Shown: positions 42,288-51,239 of the stretch, one piece after another
Position numbering within the stretch: the stretch's first letter is position 1
Layout: each line of letters opens with the position of its first letter
From: Caldicoprobacter guelmensis
Lineage (GTDB): Bacteria > Bacillota > Clostridia > Caldicoprobacterales > Caldicoprobacteraceae
DNA length: 64,000 bases
Direction: 5' to 3'
Assembly: GCF_016908415.1 (NCBI RefSeq)
Contig: NZ_JAFBDW010000007.1
Span: forward strand, 8,004-72,003
Notes under the pieces: generated by a model
Told to the model about the DNA's origin: nothing
The model's database searches: none
The model's input: the letters and a program-made list of their open reading frames with translations, nothing else
Program-made: the position numbers and the translations under genes

Positions 42288-42394
42288 GGGCAATCGGATT
42301 TCCTGTTATGATGTTCCAGCTTATGTGCAAGCCATTCTGTGAAGTTTGCAGCATATGTGGCGGGTTACCTCTGCAATTGAGACAATAGTATTGA

Positions 42395-42430
42395 AATTAT
42401 ACCCTGCAATTCAGCTTGCAGGGTATAATT
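42395..42430. terminator. Perfect 15-bp terminator stem
   Basis: AATTATACCCTGCAA (42395-42409) and TTGCAGGGTATAATT (42416-42430) with a 6-nt loop, followed by GTATTTTGG. Lies about 110 bp after the rhomboid gene. Confidence 0.65.
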
Positions 42431-42515
42431 GTATTTTGGAGAATAATAATTGTTGTAAGTGAGAATTGTGGGATAGCTTAATATGCGTTTGTTTAAGGAT
42501 TAGGGAGGGCTTTAT

Positions 42516-43424
42516 ATGGCAAAGCATAAGCCTGGTTACCTGGTACTTTTGGAAAAAGGCGAGCTTAAATGCAGAGTGGAGGAGGCCAAGAAACATCTCA
42601 CGGAGTGCAACCTGTGTCCCCATGGGTGTGGGATCGACAGGAGGAAAACGGTAGGTTTTTGCCGTTCTCATGATAAAGCGGTGGTGGCCAGCTACGGCCC
42701 CCACTTTGGCGAAGAGCCTCCCTTGGTTGGTTGGAATGGCTCGGGTACAATATTTTTCGGCTACTGTAACATGAGATGCGTATTTTGTCAGAACTGTGAG
42801 CTGAGCCATGGGGGAGAGGGGGAAGTTGTGTCCAACGAGGAGTTGGCCGAGATAATGCTGGTGATACAGAATCATTACCGCTGCCATAATATAAACCTGG
42901 TCACTCCAACACACTTTGTGCCTAATATCCTGGAAGCGCTGTACATTGCAGCTCAAAAGGGGCTTAATCTGCCGCTGGTTTACAATTGCGGGGGGTACGA
43001 GAGGGTGGAAACCCTTAAGCTGCTCGACGGAGTGGTGGACATATACATGCCGGATTTCAAGTACAGCATAGAGGAGCGTGGTGTAAAATATTCCAGAGTA
43101 AGAGATTATCCTAAGTATGTAAAGAGCGCTTTAAAGGAGATGGATCGCCAGGTGGGCGGCTTGAAGCTTGACGAAACGGGATTGGCTTACAAGGGGCTTT
43201 TGATAAGGCATCTCGTGATGCCAGGAGGGCTTGAGGATACCAAGGAGATTTTGAGGTTCATAAAAGAGGAGCTTTCTCCTGACTGCGCAGTTAATCTCAT
43301 GGATCGATATTATCCTCATTATGAGGCTTATAAATACAAGGAGATTGCGCGGAGATTGAGTCCAGAAGAGTATGAAGAAGCATGGCTGTATGCTAAAGAG
43401 CTGGGACTTCGATTGATCGAGTGA
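42516..43424 (+). CDS. Radical SAM protein, PflA-like (COG1313 type)
   Basis: 302 residues. The radical SAM cluster is C84/C88/C91 in CNMRCVFC. A preceding cysteine set (C31, C34, C38, C49 in CNLCPHGCGIDRRKTVGFC) is typical of the uncharacterised pyruvate formate-lyase activase-like branch. VTPTHFVPNILEAL and PDFKYSIEERG are also conserved there. The target is unknown. GGGAGGGC precedes ATG. Confidence 0.85.
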   Translation: MAKHKPGYLVLLEKGELKCRVEEAKKHLTECNLCPHGCGIDRRKTVGFCRSHDKAVVASYGPHFGEEPPLVGWNGSGTIFFGYCNMRCVFCQNCELSHGGEGEVVSNEELAEIMLVIQNHYRCHNINLVTPTHFVPNILEALYIAAQKGLNLPLVYNCGGYERVETLKLLDGVVDIYMPDFKYSIEERGVKYSRVRDYPKYVKSALKEMDRQVGGLKLDETGLAYKGLLIRHLVMPGGLEDTKEILRFIKEELSPDCAVNLMDRYYPHYEAYKYKEIARRLSPEEYEEAWLYAKELGLRLIE

Positions 43425-43527
43425 AAATTGAGATTGGGGGGTTTGCATTTTGATGGATTTTTAATATAATAAATATTGCATTTTCCAAATATAATGATAA
43501 TATCATAAAATGATTGCAGGAGGTGAC

Positions 43528-44040
43528 ATGGCAATGAATTCAGCCAAACAGTATTTATGGCTTGTGCTGATAGCGTTTTGCATTGCAGGCCTTATATATC
43601 CTCCAATAGGGGTGTTTGCGCTGGTGTGCATGCTCGCACCCGTAGTTACGGGGCCCTTTATGGGGAGGAAGTGGTGTAACTCGTTTTGCCCAAGGGGTAG
43701 TTTCAACGACGTGGTACTGAAGAAAATTACCCTAAAGAAGGGCATTCCCGGAGTTTTTAAGACCACCACATTTAAGGTGATATTCCTTATAATACTGATG
43801 AGCTTTTTCGCCATGCAACTGACTTTCGCATGGGGCAATTGGGCCGCTGTAGGGGCGGTATTTGTGCGCATGGTTCTTATAACCACCATAATCGATATCA
43901 TGCTCGGCATTTACTATCACCAGAGAACTTGGTGTGCTTTTTGCCCCATGGGAACCATGGGTGGCTGGGCCTTTAAGCTGAAGAACAGGATAAAAAAGAG
44001 CACGATGAAGAGGGATGCGGTTGGCGATAATGCGGCGTAA
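43528..44040 (+). CDS. Membrane 4Fe-4S protein, NapH/CcoG-like
   Basis: 170 residues from ATG 43528, placed by GCAGGAGGTGAC immediately before it. Four membrane helices and two cysteine motifs, WCNSFCP (C50, C54) and WCAFCP (C136, C139), as in the polyferredoxin-type membrane proteins NapH and CcoG but shortened to one pair each. Likely an electron-transfer component; the partner is not visible. It follows the radical SAM gene by about 100 bp. Confidence 0.8.
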   Translation: MAMNSAKQYLWLVLIAFCIAGLIYPPIGVFALVCMLAPVVTGPFMGRKWCNSFCPRGSFNDVVLKKITLKKGIPGVFKTTTFKVIFLIILMSFFAMQLTFAWGNWAAVGAVFVRMVLITTIIDIMLGIYYHQRTWCAFCPMGTMGGWAFKLKNRIKKSTMKRDAVGDNAA

Positions 44041-44119
44041 GGAAATCGATACAGGCTTCTACTGGTATGATAAAACCAACATTGATTCAGAAGAGCTAAA
44101 GCCCTTGTTATATGATTAA
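44030..44119 (+). CDS. Possible 29-residue small protein
   Basis: ATG 44030 overlaps the end of the membrane Fe-S gene and gives MRRKEIDTGFYWYDKTNIDS and nine more residues before TAA, directly in front of the terminator at 44146. Its composition is protein-like, and the position after an operon and before a terminator fits. No family is known; it could equally be the shortened end of a longer lost gene. Confidence 0.25.
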   Translation: MRRKEIDTGFYWYDKTNIDSEELKPLLYD

Positions 44120-44145
44120 AAATAGGGCAAGTATCTAAAAATCTA

Positions 44146-44177
44146 AAAGAGGAGAGAGCTTGTGCTCTCTCCTCTTT
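44146..44177. terminator. Perfect 14-bp bidirectional terminator
   Basis: AAAGAGGAGAGAGC (44146-44159) and GCTCTCTCCTCTTT (44164-44177) with a TTGT loop. It lies between converging operons and touches the stop codon of the minus-strand ABC gene. Confidence 0.8.
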
Positions 44178-46158
44178 AGCTTAATGAGGCAGCCCTTACG
44201 TTTTCGTCCATTGCCTGCCGTGTGCGGACAAACTGGCTTTGGTAGAGGTTGTAGTAGACCCCCTTTCGTTCCAGCAATTCTTGGTGTGTGCCCTTTTCCA
44301 CAAGCCTGCCTTTGTCTATCACGGCGATCAAATCGGCGTCCTTTATAGTGCTCAACCTGTGGGCTATGACAAAGCTGGTACGGCCTTTCATGAGGTTCCG
44401 CATGGCTTTTTGGATGTATACCTCGGTACGCGTATCCACGCTTGAAGTGGCTTCATCCAGTATGAGTATTGCCGGATCAGCTAGTACCGCTCGAGCGATG
44501 GCCAGAAGCTGGCGTTGGCCGTGGCTCAAGTTTCCGCCTTCATCGGTGAGAATTGTGTCATAGCCTTGCGGTAAGCGCATGATGAAGTCATGGGCATGGG
44601 CGATTTTGGCTGCCTGTTCCACCTCTTCATCGGTAGCATCCAGACGGCCATACCGTATGTTTTCGCGCACGGTGGCGTTGAACAGGTAAGTATCCTGTAG
44701 CACAATTCCGAGGCAAGAGCGCAGGCTTTCACGTTTAATTTTTCTTATATCGATTCCATCTATACGTATGCTTCCCTCTTTGACGTCATAAAACCGCGTG
44801 AGGAGGTTGATTATGGTGGTTTTGCCGGCTCCGGTTTCTCCAACTAGCGCCACCGTTTGACCAGGTTTTACTTCAAGGGAAAAGTTCCTTAGCACCAGGT
44901 TTTCATCGTCATAAGCAAATGAGACGTTTTCGAACTCCACATGGCCTTTTACGCCCGTTTCTCTGAGGTCCACAGCGTCTGGTGCGTCGCCCGGTTCAGG
45001 TTCCTCGTCTAAAACCTGAAATACCCGTTCGGCGCCGGCTGCTGCTGACAACACCATGTTGTACTGGTTTGCCATTTCATTTAAGGGGCGGGTAAACTGC
45101 CTTGAGTAGTTGAGGAATATTGATATCGTACCTACAGTTACGGCACCGCCGATGTTGTTGACGGCCAGCAGGCCTCCAATCCCTGCAACCAGTGCAAATC
45201 CCAGGTTGTTGAGCAGGTTCATGGTGGGTCCCATGACCCTGGATAAGACTTGAGCTTTTAATGCCGTTTTCTTGAGCTTTTGGTTGGATTCTTCGAATTC
45301 GGCAATGGCGTGCTGTTCACGGCAGAACAGCTTTACTACCCTTTGACCCGAAATGGTTTCCTCTATCTTACCGTTGAGTTCACCCAGCGTTTTTTGCTGC
45401 TCTATAAAGAGCCTGCCGGTGTGTTTAGTTATAAGCTGGGTTAGAAGGAACATTAAAGGGATTATCGATAAAGTTATGAGGGTGAGAATTACGCTCTTTA
45501 ATAGCATTAATATTATTGTGCCGACCAGGACAATAACTCCCGAGATAAATTGGGTTAGGCTGGCGTGCAGGGTAATGGATATGGTGTCTATGTCGTTGGT
45601 GAGGCGGCTCATCAGTTCTCCGTGGGTATGCGAATCAAAGAACTTGAGTGGCAGTACCTGATACTTGCTGAACAGGTCTCTGCGGATGCGAGCCACCGTC
45701 TTTTCGGATACGGAAGCCATAAAAAATCCCTGCAAAAAGGCAACCAACGAGTTTAGAATATAGACTCCTAAAAGGAGCAACGAAATGCGCACCAGCCCCT
45801 GAAAATCTCCAGGAATGATGTATTGGTCTATGGCCTGGCCGATGAGCAGCGGGCCTATAAGGGTGCATGCTGTATTGAGCAAGACGGCCAGTATGACTAC
45901 TATCAGCCCTGGGATGTCATCTCTTAAATATCTGCTCAGCCTAACAAGGGTTTTACCCAGATTTTTGGGCTTTTCCCTTGGTCCCATAAAACGAGCATGC
46001 GGCCCCTGTGGTCCTCTCCTGCCAAATCCGCGCATACCAGGGCCACCAATACCACCCATGCTTTGAATCAAAGGAGCGTTTCTGTGTATATTGCTTTCCG
46101 GGATTCGCTTGTCGGATTGCCGAAAGTCGGCATGGACGTTACGCTTATCTTCAGGCAT
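44176..46158 (-). CDS. ABC exporter subunit B (heterodimeric, fused permease/ATPase)
   Basis: 660 residues, longer than usual because of an N-terminal extension of about 80 residues rich in glycine and proline (GGIGGPGMRGFGRRGPQGPH). Six membrane helices follow, then Walker A GETGAGKTT, signature-like LSHGQ and Walker B ILILDEATSS. LSHGQ in place of LSGGQ suggests an asymmetric heterodimer with the next-door subunit. It overlaps that gene by 8 bp. Confidence 0.88.
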   Translation of the reverse strand: MPEDKRNVHADFRQSDKRIPESNIHRNAPLIQSMGGIGGPGMRGFGRRGPQGPHARFMGPREKPKNLGKTLVRLSRYLRDDIPGLIVVILAVLLNTACTLIGPLLIGQAIDQYIIPGDFQGLVRISLLLLGVYILNSLVAFLQGFFMASVSEKTVARIRRDLFSKYQVLPLKFFDSHTHGELMSRLTNDIDTISITLHASLTQFISGVIVLVGTIILMLLKSVILTLITLSIIPLMFLLTQLITKHTGRLFIEQQKTLGELNGKIEETISGQRVVKLFCREQHAIAEFEESNQKLKKTALKAQVLSRVMGPTMNLLNNLGFALVAGIGGLLAVNNIGGAVTVGTISIFLNYSRQFTRPLNEMANQYNMVLSAAAGAERVFQVLDEEPEPGDAPDAVDLRETGVKGHVEFENVSFAYDDENLVLRNFSLEVKPGQTVALVGETGAGKTTIINLLTRFYDVKEGSIRIDGIDIRKIKRESLRSCLGIVLQDTYLFNATVRENIRYGRLDATDEEVEQAAKIAHAHDFIMRLPQGYDTILTDEGGNLSHGQRQLLAIARAVLADPAILILDEATSSVDTRTEVYIQKAMRNLMKGRTSFVIAHRLSTIKDADLIAVIDKGRLVEKGTHQELLERKGVYYNLYQSQFVRTRQAMDENVRAASLS

Positions 46159-47899
46159 AAATCTTTTCCTCCTTCCCTATCTGTGACCTGTAGATATCCT
46201 GGTATAGCGGGTTGGAAGCGAGCAGTTCCTCGTGGGTACCCATCCCTGCTATGCGTCCCTGCTCTAAAACAATGATCTTATCGGCGTCCATGACAGAGCT
46301 TATGCGTTGGGCTATTATGAAGGTGGTACACTTGTGGTTCCAACGCTTTAAAGCCTGCTGTATTTTAAGTTCGGTGGCCATGTCTACAGCGCTGGTGGCA
46401 TCATCCAAAATGAGTATTTTGGGCCTTTTGATAAGCGCCCGGGCAATGTTCAACCGCTGTTTTTGACCACCTGATAGATTAACTCCTCCCTGGCTTAAAT
46501 CGGTTTGATAGCCGTTGGGGGTTTGCATGATGAAGTCATGGGCCTGCGCTATGGTTGCCGCTTCTATGGCTTTTTCAAGGTCTGCTTCAGGGTCTCCCCA
46601 TCGGAGGTTATCCAATATACTTCCGGAGAATAGAAGGGAGTTTTGCATCACCATTCCGATCTCTTTTCTTAAGTTGTAAAGGCTGTATTCCCGTACATCG
46701 ATACCATCTATTAATATGCGGCCTTCCTGGGGGTCATACAGCCGTGGAATGAGGCTTACCAGCGTGGTCTTGCCAGATCCCGTTTCTCCAAGTATGGCCA
46801 CTGTTTCACCCGGTTCGGCAGTAAAGGATATGTTTTTCAAAACCGGCTCTCCATCTGGGCTATAGCTGAAGGTTACGTTTTCAAATACTACTTGCCCTCG
46901 GGTTATTTTAGGCCCTTGTGAAACGTTACTCCGGTTTTCTGCTGGATCTACGATATCGGCCTCTTCCATCAGTACTTCTCTTATGCGGTCTGCCGAAACC
47001 TTACCCCTGGAAAATGCCATCAAGTTAAAGGCGATCATCACCAGCGACATCATTATCCTTGTCAGATAGTTGATGAACGCTATGAGCTCTCCGATTTGTA
47101 ATGTGCCGCTTTGTACCTTTATACCCCCTAACCACAACACCGCCACAGTAGCGAGGTTGGTGACCAGCATCAGAAGCGGCATACCTGTTGCCATGATCCT
47201 GCCGGCTGTGATGGCGGTATCCCGTAGGTCTTCATTGGCCACCTTAAACCGTTTCTCTTCGAAATCTTTACGCAGGAATGCTTTTACCAGCCGGACTCCT
47301 GCTAGATTTTCTCGTATGATGGTGTTTACCCTATCTATTTTCGACTGGACTCGCCTGAACAGGGGGAAGCCCTTCTTGATTATGGCTATTGCGCCTATGA
47401 TGGTAAGGGGCAAGGCTATTAGCAGCACTGAAGCGAGGGAAGGGCTTATCTTTATGGTCATTATAATGGAACCGATACACAGCAAGGGAGCGCGTATCAT
47501 CATGGCCAGTGACATGGTGACCACGTTTTGAAGCTGGGTAACGTCGTTGGTAAGGCGGGTAATTAGCGATGAGGTTGGGAAGCGGTCGAGATTGGAGAAA
47601 GAAAAGGTTTGAATCTTGCGGAACAGATCCGAACGGATATCGGTGCCAAACCCCAGCGCTGCAACGGTGGATGCATATACGCAACCTATGCCGCCCAGCA
47701 TCCCTATAAAGGCGATACCCAACATGATGAGGAGCTTGGTCAGGACATAGTTCATGTCCCCATTGGCAATGCCCTTATCCACTATGTCTGCCATATAGCG
47801 GGGCTGCAACAGGTCCATATATACCTCCAAAGCCATAAAAAGGGGTGCAAGCAGAACGTATACCCAGTAAGGTTTTAGATAGCGTGATATTCTTATCAT
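46151..47899 (-). CDS. ABC exporter subunit A (heterodimeric, fused permease/ATPase)
   Basis: 582 residues: six membrane helices, Walker A GETGSGKTT, signature LSGGQ and Walker B ILILDDATSAVD. Here the catalytic glutamate after Walker B is D (LDDAT), a known feature of the degenerate site in heterodimeric exporters; the other subunit has the full LDEAT. It overlaps the MarR gene by 4 bp. Confidence 0.88.
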   Translation of the reverse strand: MIRISRYLKPYWVYVLLAPLFMALEVYMDLLQPRYMADIVDKGIANGDMNYVLTKLLIMLGIAFIGMLGGIGCVYASTVAALGFGTDIRSDLFRKIQTFSFSNLDRFPTSSLITRLTNDVTQLQNVVTMSLAMMIRAPLLCIGSIIMTIKISPSLASVLLIALPLTIIGAIAIIKKGFPLFRRVQSKIDRVNTIIRENLAGVRLVKAFLRKDFEEKRFKVANEDLRDTAITAGRIMATGMPLLMLVTNLATVAVLWLGGIKVQSGTLQIGELIAFINYLTRIMMSLVMIAFNLMAFSRGKVSADRIREVLMEEADIVDPAENRSNVSQGPKITRGQVVFENVTFSYSPDGEPVLKNISFTAEPGETVAILGETGSGKTTLVSLIPRLYDPQEGRILIDGIDVREYSLYNLRKEIGMVMQNSLLFSGSILDNLRWGDPEADLEKAIEAATIAQAHDFIMQTPNGYQTDLSQGGVNLSGGQKQRLNIARALIKRPKILILDDATSAVDMATELKIQQALKRWNHKCTTFIIAQRISSVMDADKIIVLEQGRIAGMGTHEELLASNPLYQDIYRSQIGKEEKIYA

Positions 47900-48363
47900 G
47901 CATTACTCCCCCATTCTCCTTGATTTAAGTTGCATAGGTTTTCGTGAAGCTTTAGAAGAAGCCTGCGAAACTCTATAAGTTCTTGCTCTGAAAAGTTGTG
48001 AAAGCAGGCTTTCTCCAACTCTTGCAGTCCTTCCTTCATTTGCTGATCTACCATACGCCCTTTTTCGGTGGCGTAAATGCAAAAGGCCCTCTGGTCATTG
48101 GGGTCGGGCCTTCTCTCAATGAGGCCGGCTTTTTCCAGCTTTTGGAGGAGTGCGGTAGTGGAGGCCGGGGTAATAAACAGCTTTTCGCTCAGTTGCCGCT
48201 GGCTTATACCTTCATTGGCTATGATTATCGCCAAGGCAATGGGTTGACCATGCTCAAGGCCGTTTTGATGTGCCAGCTTTCTTAAAAGGTCGCGGTGCAG
48301 TTTGGAAGTATGAGCAAACAGGCGGCCTAAGGGTTCATCGGGTGAGGGTTTACATGTATGCAT
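47896..48363 (-). CDS. MarR-family repressor of the ABC exporter
   Basis: 155 residues from ATG 48363, chosen for an AGGGAG site 9 nt upstream; the frame also opens at 48423 with 20 more residues but no clear site. Winged helix with ISQRQLSEKLFITPASTTALLQKLEKAGLI and wing RRPDPNDQRAFCIYATEKGR. First gene of the operon. The 18-bp palindrome 77 bp upstream, right behind the -10, is the likely autorepression site. Confidence 0.88.
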   Translation of the reverse strand: MHTCKPSPDEPLGRLFAHTSKLHRDLLRKLAHQNGLEHGQPIALAIIIANEGISQRQLSEKLFITPASTTALLQKLEKAGLIERRPDPNDQRAFCIYATEKGRMVDQQMKEGLQELEKACFHNFSEQELIEFRRLLLKLHENLCNLNQGEWGSNA

Positions 48364-48439
48364 GGCGTTCATCTCCCTAATTTGGGTATAGTTAAATTTA
48401 GAATGCGTTTTGTAATTTTGCATATCCGTGGCAAATAAT

Positions 48440-48457
48440 TAGTTAGTTAACTAACTA
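48440..48457. promoter_or_regulatory. 18-bp palindromic MarR operator
   Basis: TAGTTAGTTAACTAACTA is a perfect palindrome, of the AT-rich TTAGTT-type form used by many MarR repressors, and covers the expected transcription start of the marR-ABC operon. It should therefore control that operon. Confidence 0.75.
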
Positions 48458-48462
48458 TTGAT

Positions 48463-48491
48463 ATTTTATATCGCTGGCTAAGCGTTGTCAA
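48463..48491 (-). promoter_or_regulatory. Promoter of the marR-ABC operon
   Basis: On the minus strand TTGACA (48491-48486) and TAAAAT (48468-48463) are 17 bp apart. The palindromic operator starts 5 bp further downstream. Confidence 0.75.
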
Positions 48492-48536
48492 TTCATTCTT
48501 TGGCTAAATTCGGTAGCAGTAAAATAAAAAATATAG

Positions 48537-48565
48537 GTGACAAGGGAAAATTTTTATGCTATAAT
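48537..48565 (+). promoter_or_regulatory. Promoter of the tRNA-Thr/tRNA-Pro unit
   Basis: GTGACA (48537-48542) and TATAAT (48560-48565), 17 bp apart, 26 bp before the first tRNA. Confidence 0.65.
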
Positions 48566-48591
48566 CTATTACTGCATTGGGAGTTTAATAC

Positions 48592-48667
48592 GCCAACATA
48601 GCTCAGCCGGTAGAGCAGCGGTCTCGTAAACCGCAGGTCAGGGGTTCGAGTCCCCTTGTTGGCTCCA
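48592..48667 (+). tRNA. tRNA-Thr (CGT)
   Basis: 76 nt with encoded CCA. Acceptor GCCAACA/TGTTGGC, D stem GCTC/GAGC, anticodon stem GCGGT/ACCGC with loop CTCGTAA (anticodon CGT), T stem AGGGG/CCCCT. Confidence 0.95.
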
Positions 48668-48673
48668 GAATGT

Positions 48674-48750
<77 letters not shown>

Positions 48751-48884
48751 TTTTGTAATATTCTTTAATTTTTTCTTTTGTTTTAAGGTCGATGTAAGGA
48801 GAGGGGAAAGACCTATTTTTTTATTTATAGACAACGGTGAAGGGCAATAGTAAGTTAAAGCTTATAGAAAAGGCGGAGACGTTG

Positions 48885-48956
48885 ATGTTAGAGAGGGGGC
48901 AAGAGCGCATTTTTCTCCATCTTGAAGAAGGGGAAGTTTCCTGCGCTCAGATATGA
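48885..48956 (+). CDS. Possible 23-residue leader ORF of pgsA
   Basis: ATG 48885 opens a short frame, MLERGQERIFLHLEEGEVSC and three more residues, ending TGA at 48954-48956, which overlaps the pgsA start (ATGA). pgsA has no close Shine-Dalgarno of its own (GGGGAAG is 16 nt away), so coupling through this leader is plausible. The peptide has no known relatives. Confidence 0.3.
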   Translation: MLERGQERIFLHLEEGEVSCAQI

Positions 48957-49480
48957 TGAACATACCCAATATATTGACGGTTATAAGGTTTTGTTTGATT
49001 CCGGTTTTTATATATGTCTTTTACAATCCAGAGATACATAACAACCTATTGTGGAGTATTGTGGTTTTCATAGTAGCGGGGGCTACTGACCTTTTAGATG
49101 GATACATCGCTAGAAAATACGGCTTGATCACCAAGTGGGGAAAATTGATGGACCCATTGGCCGATAAGCTCATGCTGATTACCGTTCTTGTTTCACTGTA
49201 TATCAAAGGCATTATCCCGGTGCCTATAATATTGATAGTCTTTATAAAGGAATTTCTCATGATTGCTGGAGCCGCTTTTCTTTATAAAAACCGCAATATA
49301 GTAGTGGAAGCAAATTTTTTTGGTAAAGCTGCTACGGCGTCATTTTACGTGGCGGTGGTGGCTACCGTTCTTAAATTGCCGTATTATAATATGCTGTTGT
49401 ACATAGCTGTGGTTTTGGCGTTGGTGGCTTTGGTGCAGTATGGTTACAAGGCTTTCAAGAAGGGTATCGCAAAAAAGTAA
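48953..49480 (+). CDS. pgsA: CDP-diacylglycerol-glycerol-3-phosphate 3-phosphatidyltransferase
   Basis: 175 residues, with about five membrane helices. The CDP-alcohol phosphotransferase signature DGX2ARX8GX3DX3D is complete: DGYIARKYGLITKWGKLMDP (from about residue 49) followed by LADKL. It makes phosphatidylglycerophosphate, the first committed step to phosphatidylglycerol. ATG is doubled (ATGATG); either could be used. Confidence 0.93.
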   Translation: MMNIPNILTVIRFCLIPVFIYVFYNPEIHNNLLWSIVVFIVAGATDLLDGYIARKYGLITKWGKLMDPLADKLMLITVLVSLYIKGIIPVPIILIVFIKEFLMIAGAAFLYKNRNIVVEANFFGKAATASFYVAVVATVLKLPYYNMLLYIAVVLALVALVQYGYKAFKKGIAKK

Positions 49481-49508
49481 GACGTACTGGTTAAAAATAT
49501 AAAAGAGA

Positions 49509-49539
49509 AAGGGGCTGGATGCATTCGGAACAGCCCCTT
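49509..49539. terminator. Bidirectional terminator between pgsA and the GH4 gene
   Basis: AAGGGGCTG (49509-49517) pairs with CAGCCCCTT (49531-49539), loop 13 nt, between two converging genes. Confidence 0.7.
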
Positions 49540-49551
49540 GTTTAATCTCTA

Positions 49552-50877
49552 TCAGCAGAAATGCTTGAATTGAGGCAGCCAATCCTTGTTCACTTCAAAC
49601 ATTTCCTTGACCATCTGCTTGATTTCGGCCAGGCTGAGTACTGCCGATGTTAACGGGTCAAAATAGACCGCCTGGTATATCTTGGTGGGGTCGCCGGTTA
49701 GGGCGCCTTCAACCGCCAGCTCTTCGCACATGGCGTTTATGTTGTTCAGGATTGCAAGATGTGGCGGCAAAGGCCCTACGTGGATGGGCTCAAATCCGTA
49801 TTTGGATGCCAGCACCGGTACCTCAACGCAGCAACCTTCCGGCAGATTATCAATGAGGCCAAAATTCCTTACGTTGCCGTTGAACTTGTACAGGGTTCCG
49901 TCGCCAATGACGGCATTTAGAATACCGGCTGCATATTCTTTCCCGCGATTTAAATCAATAGTATCCTGTTCTAACCATTTCTTAATCTCATCTCTCCAGG
50001 TATCCTCTCGCCTCAAGTACTCTTTAAGTATATACGCGTATTCTCCAGGATTCCATCCTGTACCGTGAGTACAATACTTTTCTATGAGGTCAGGCCTCTT
50101 TCTAAACCATGCGTTGTATTCAGAGTTATGTCCGCTGGATTCAGTTACATAATAGCCCAGGTGAAGGAACATCTCGTTACGAACCTGCTCCTGGTTGTAG
50201 ATTTCGGGTCGCTTTACTGCTTCGCGGATGAGGGGATAGGCGTCTTTGCCGTTCCACTTGAACTCCAGGAACCAGGCCTGGTGGTTTATTCCGGCGCACA
50301 CATATGTGATTTCTTCCATTGGGGCTCCTATCCACGATGCCAGCATTTCGGCGGTTCCTTGGACGCTGTGGCACAGGCCGGTTACCTTCACTTTGGTCTC
50401 TCCCTGCATAGCTCTGCACAACATGGCCATGGGGTTGGTGTAGTTGAGCATTATGGCATCAGGGCAATACCTTTCGATGTCCCTGCATATGTCCAGCATG
50501 ACGGGTATGGTTCGTAAGGCCCTGAAGATACCTGCCGGTCCCCGGGTATCCCCTACGTTTATATCCACACCGTACTTCTTTGGAATCTCAATGTCATGGC
50601 GCCATACATGCACTCCTCCTACCAGGATGGTGCATATAACCCCATCTGCATCCTTTAAAGCCTCAGCTCGATCTGTAGTGGCTATGACCTTGGCGGGATA
50701 GTTTCCGGCTTCGATGATCTTGTCGACTGCTTTCTTTATGTAGCCCAGGCGCTCTTCATCGATGTCCATGAGGGCGATGGTACAATCCTGCAGTGCAGGG
50801 TATGTAAGTATATCACGCACTAGACTTCTAGTAAAACCAAAACTGCCAGCGCCTATAAAAGCAATTTTTTTAGACAT
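49552..50877 (-). CDS. melA: Family 4 glycosidase, alpha-galactosidase type
   Basis: 441 residues. NAD-binding loop IAFIGAGSFGFTRSLVRDI; metal ligands C169 in GLCHSV and H199 in AGINHQAWF. The tetrad CHSV marks the alpha-galactosidase (MelA) branch of GH4, distinct from the CN-x-P enzyme at 13002. Requires NAD and Mn(II). Monocistronic, with AAAGGGGG before its start. The transporter for its substrate is not in the window. Confidence 0.87.
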   Translation of the reverse strand: MSKKIAFIGAGSFGFTRSLVRDILTYPALQDCTIALMDIDEERLGYIKKAVDKIIEAGNYPAKVIATTDRAEALKDADGVICTILVGGVHVWRHDIEIPKKYGVDINVGDTRGPAGIFRALRTIPVMLDICRDIERYCPDAIMLNYTNPMAMLCRAMQGETKVKVTGLCHSVQGTAEMLASWIGAPMEEITYVCAGINHQAWFLEFKWNGKDAYPLIREAVKRPEIYNQEQVRNEMFLHLGYYVTESSGHNSEYNAWFRKRPDLIEKYCTHGTGWNPGEYAYILKEYLRREDTWRDEIKKWLEQDTIDLNRGKEYAAGILNAVIGDGTLYKFNGNVRNFGLIDNLPEGCCVEVPVLASKYGFEPIHVGPLPPHLAILNNINAMCEELAVEGALTGDPTKIYQAVYFDPLTSAVLSLAEIKQMVKEMFEVNKDWLPQFKHFC

Positions 50878-51239
50878 TGTTGGTAAACCCCCTTTAAATG
50901 TTTTGTGTTTACTTATACTTTAATTATAAAAAGACGTGGTCTGTTTTTTCTATATAGTAGTGTGATATTTAAATTAAAATTTTTAAGATATTGTGACTTC
51001 ATGGTGATAATGGGTTCTCAGAATCTTGGCAGCACGCTCGGATTTTAACAATGGATGATTGGCAGCTTGTTCATGTTTCTCTAACCGTGTTATAATTTAT
51101 ACAGATAAATGAAGATTATGGTAAAAAATTTCCTCAATAAAGTTATGATTTTCGATAAGGATAAGCTAGAAACAGTGATGTGTGTTTTGTTTGAGTGTGT
51201 GAGGAATTTGGGGTTGAATATGTAGTGGGAGATGGGGTC
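50878..51239. other. Divergent intergenic region between melA and addB
   Basis: About 360 bases without a gene. It holds the addB promoter at 51067-51096 and, on the minus strand, a TATAAT (50928-50923) about 45 bp before the melA start without a clear -35. No strong palindrome. Confidence 0.4.
51067..51096 (+). promoter_or_regulatory. Probable promoter of addBA
   Basis: TTGTTC (51067-51072) and a perfect TATAAT (51091-51096) with 18-bp spacing, about 145 nt before the addB start. Confidence 0.5.

Noticed and set aside
48785..48820. AGGTC/GACCT stem with T run after tRNA-Pro as terminator
   Set aside because: Only five pairs with a 19-nt loop; too weak to list, although a T run follows.
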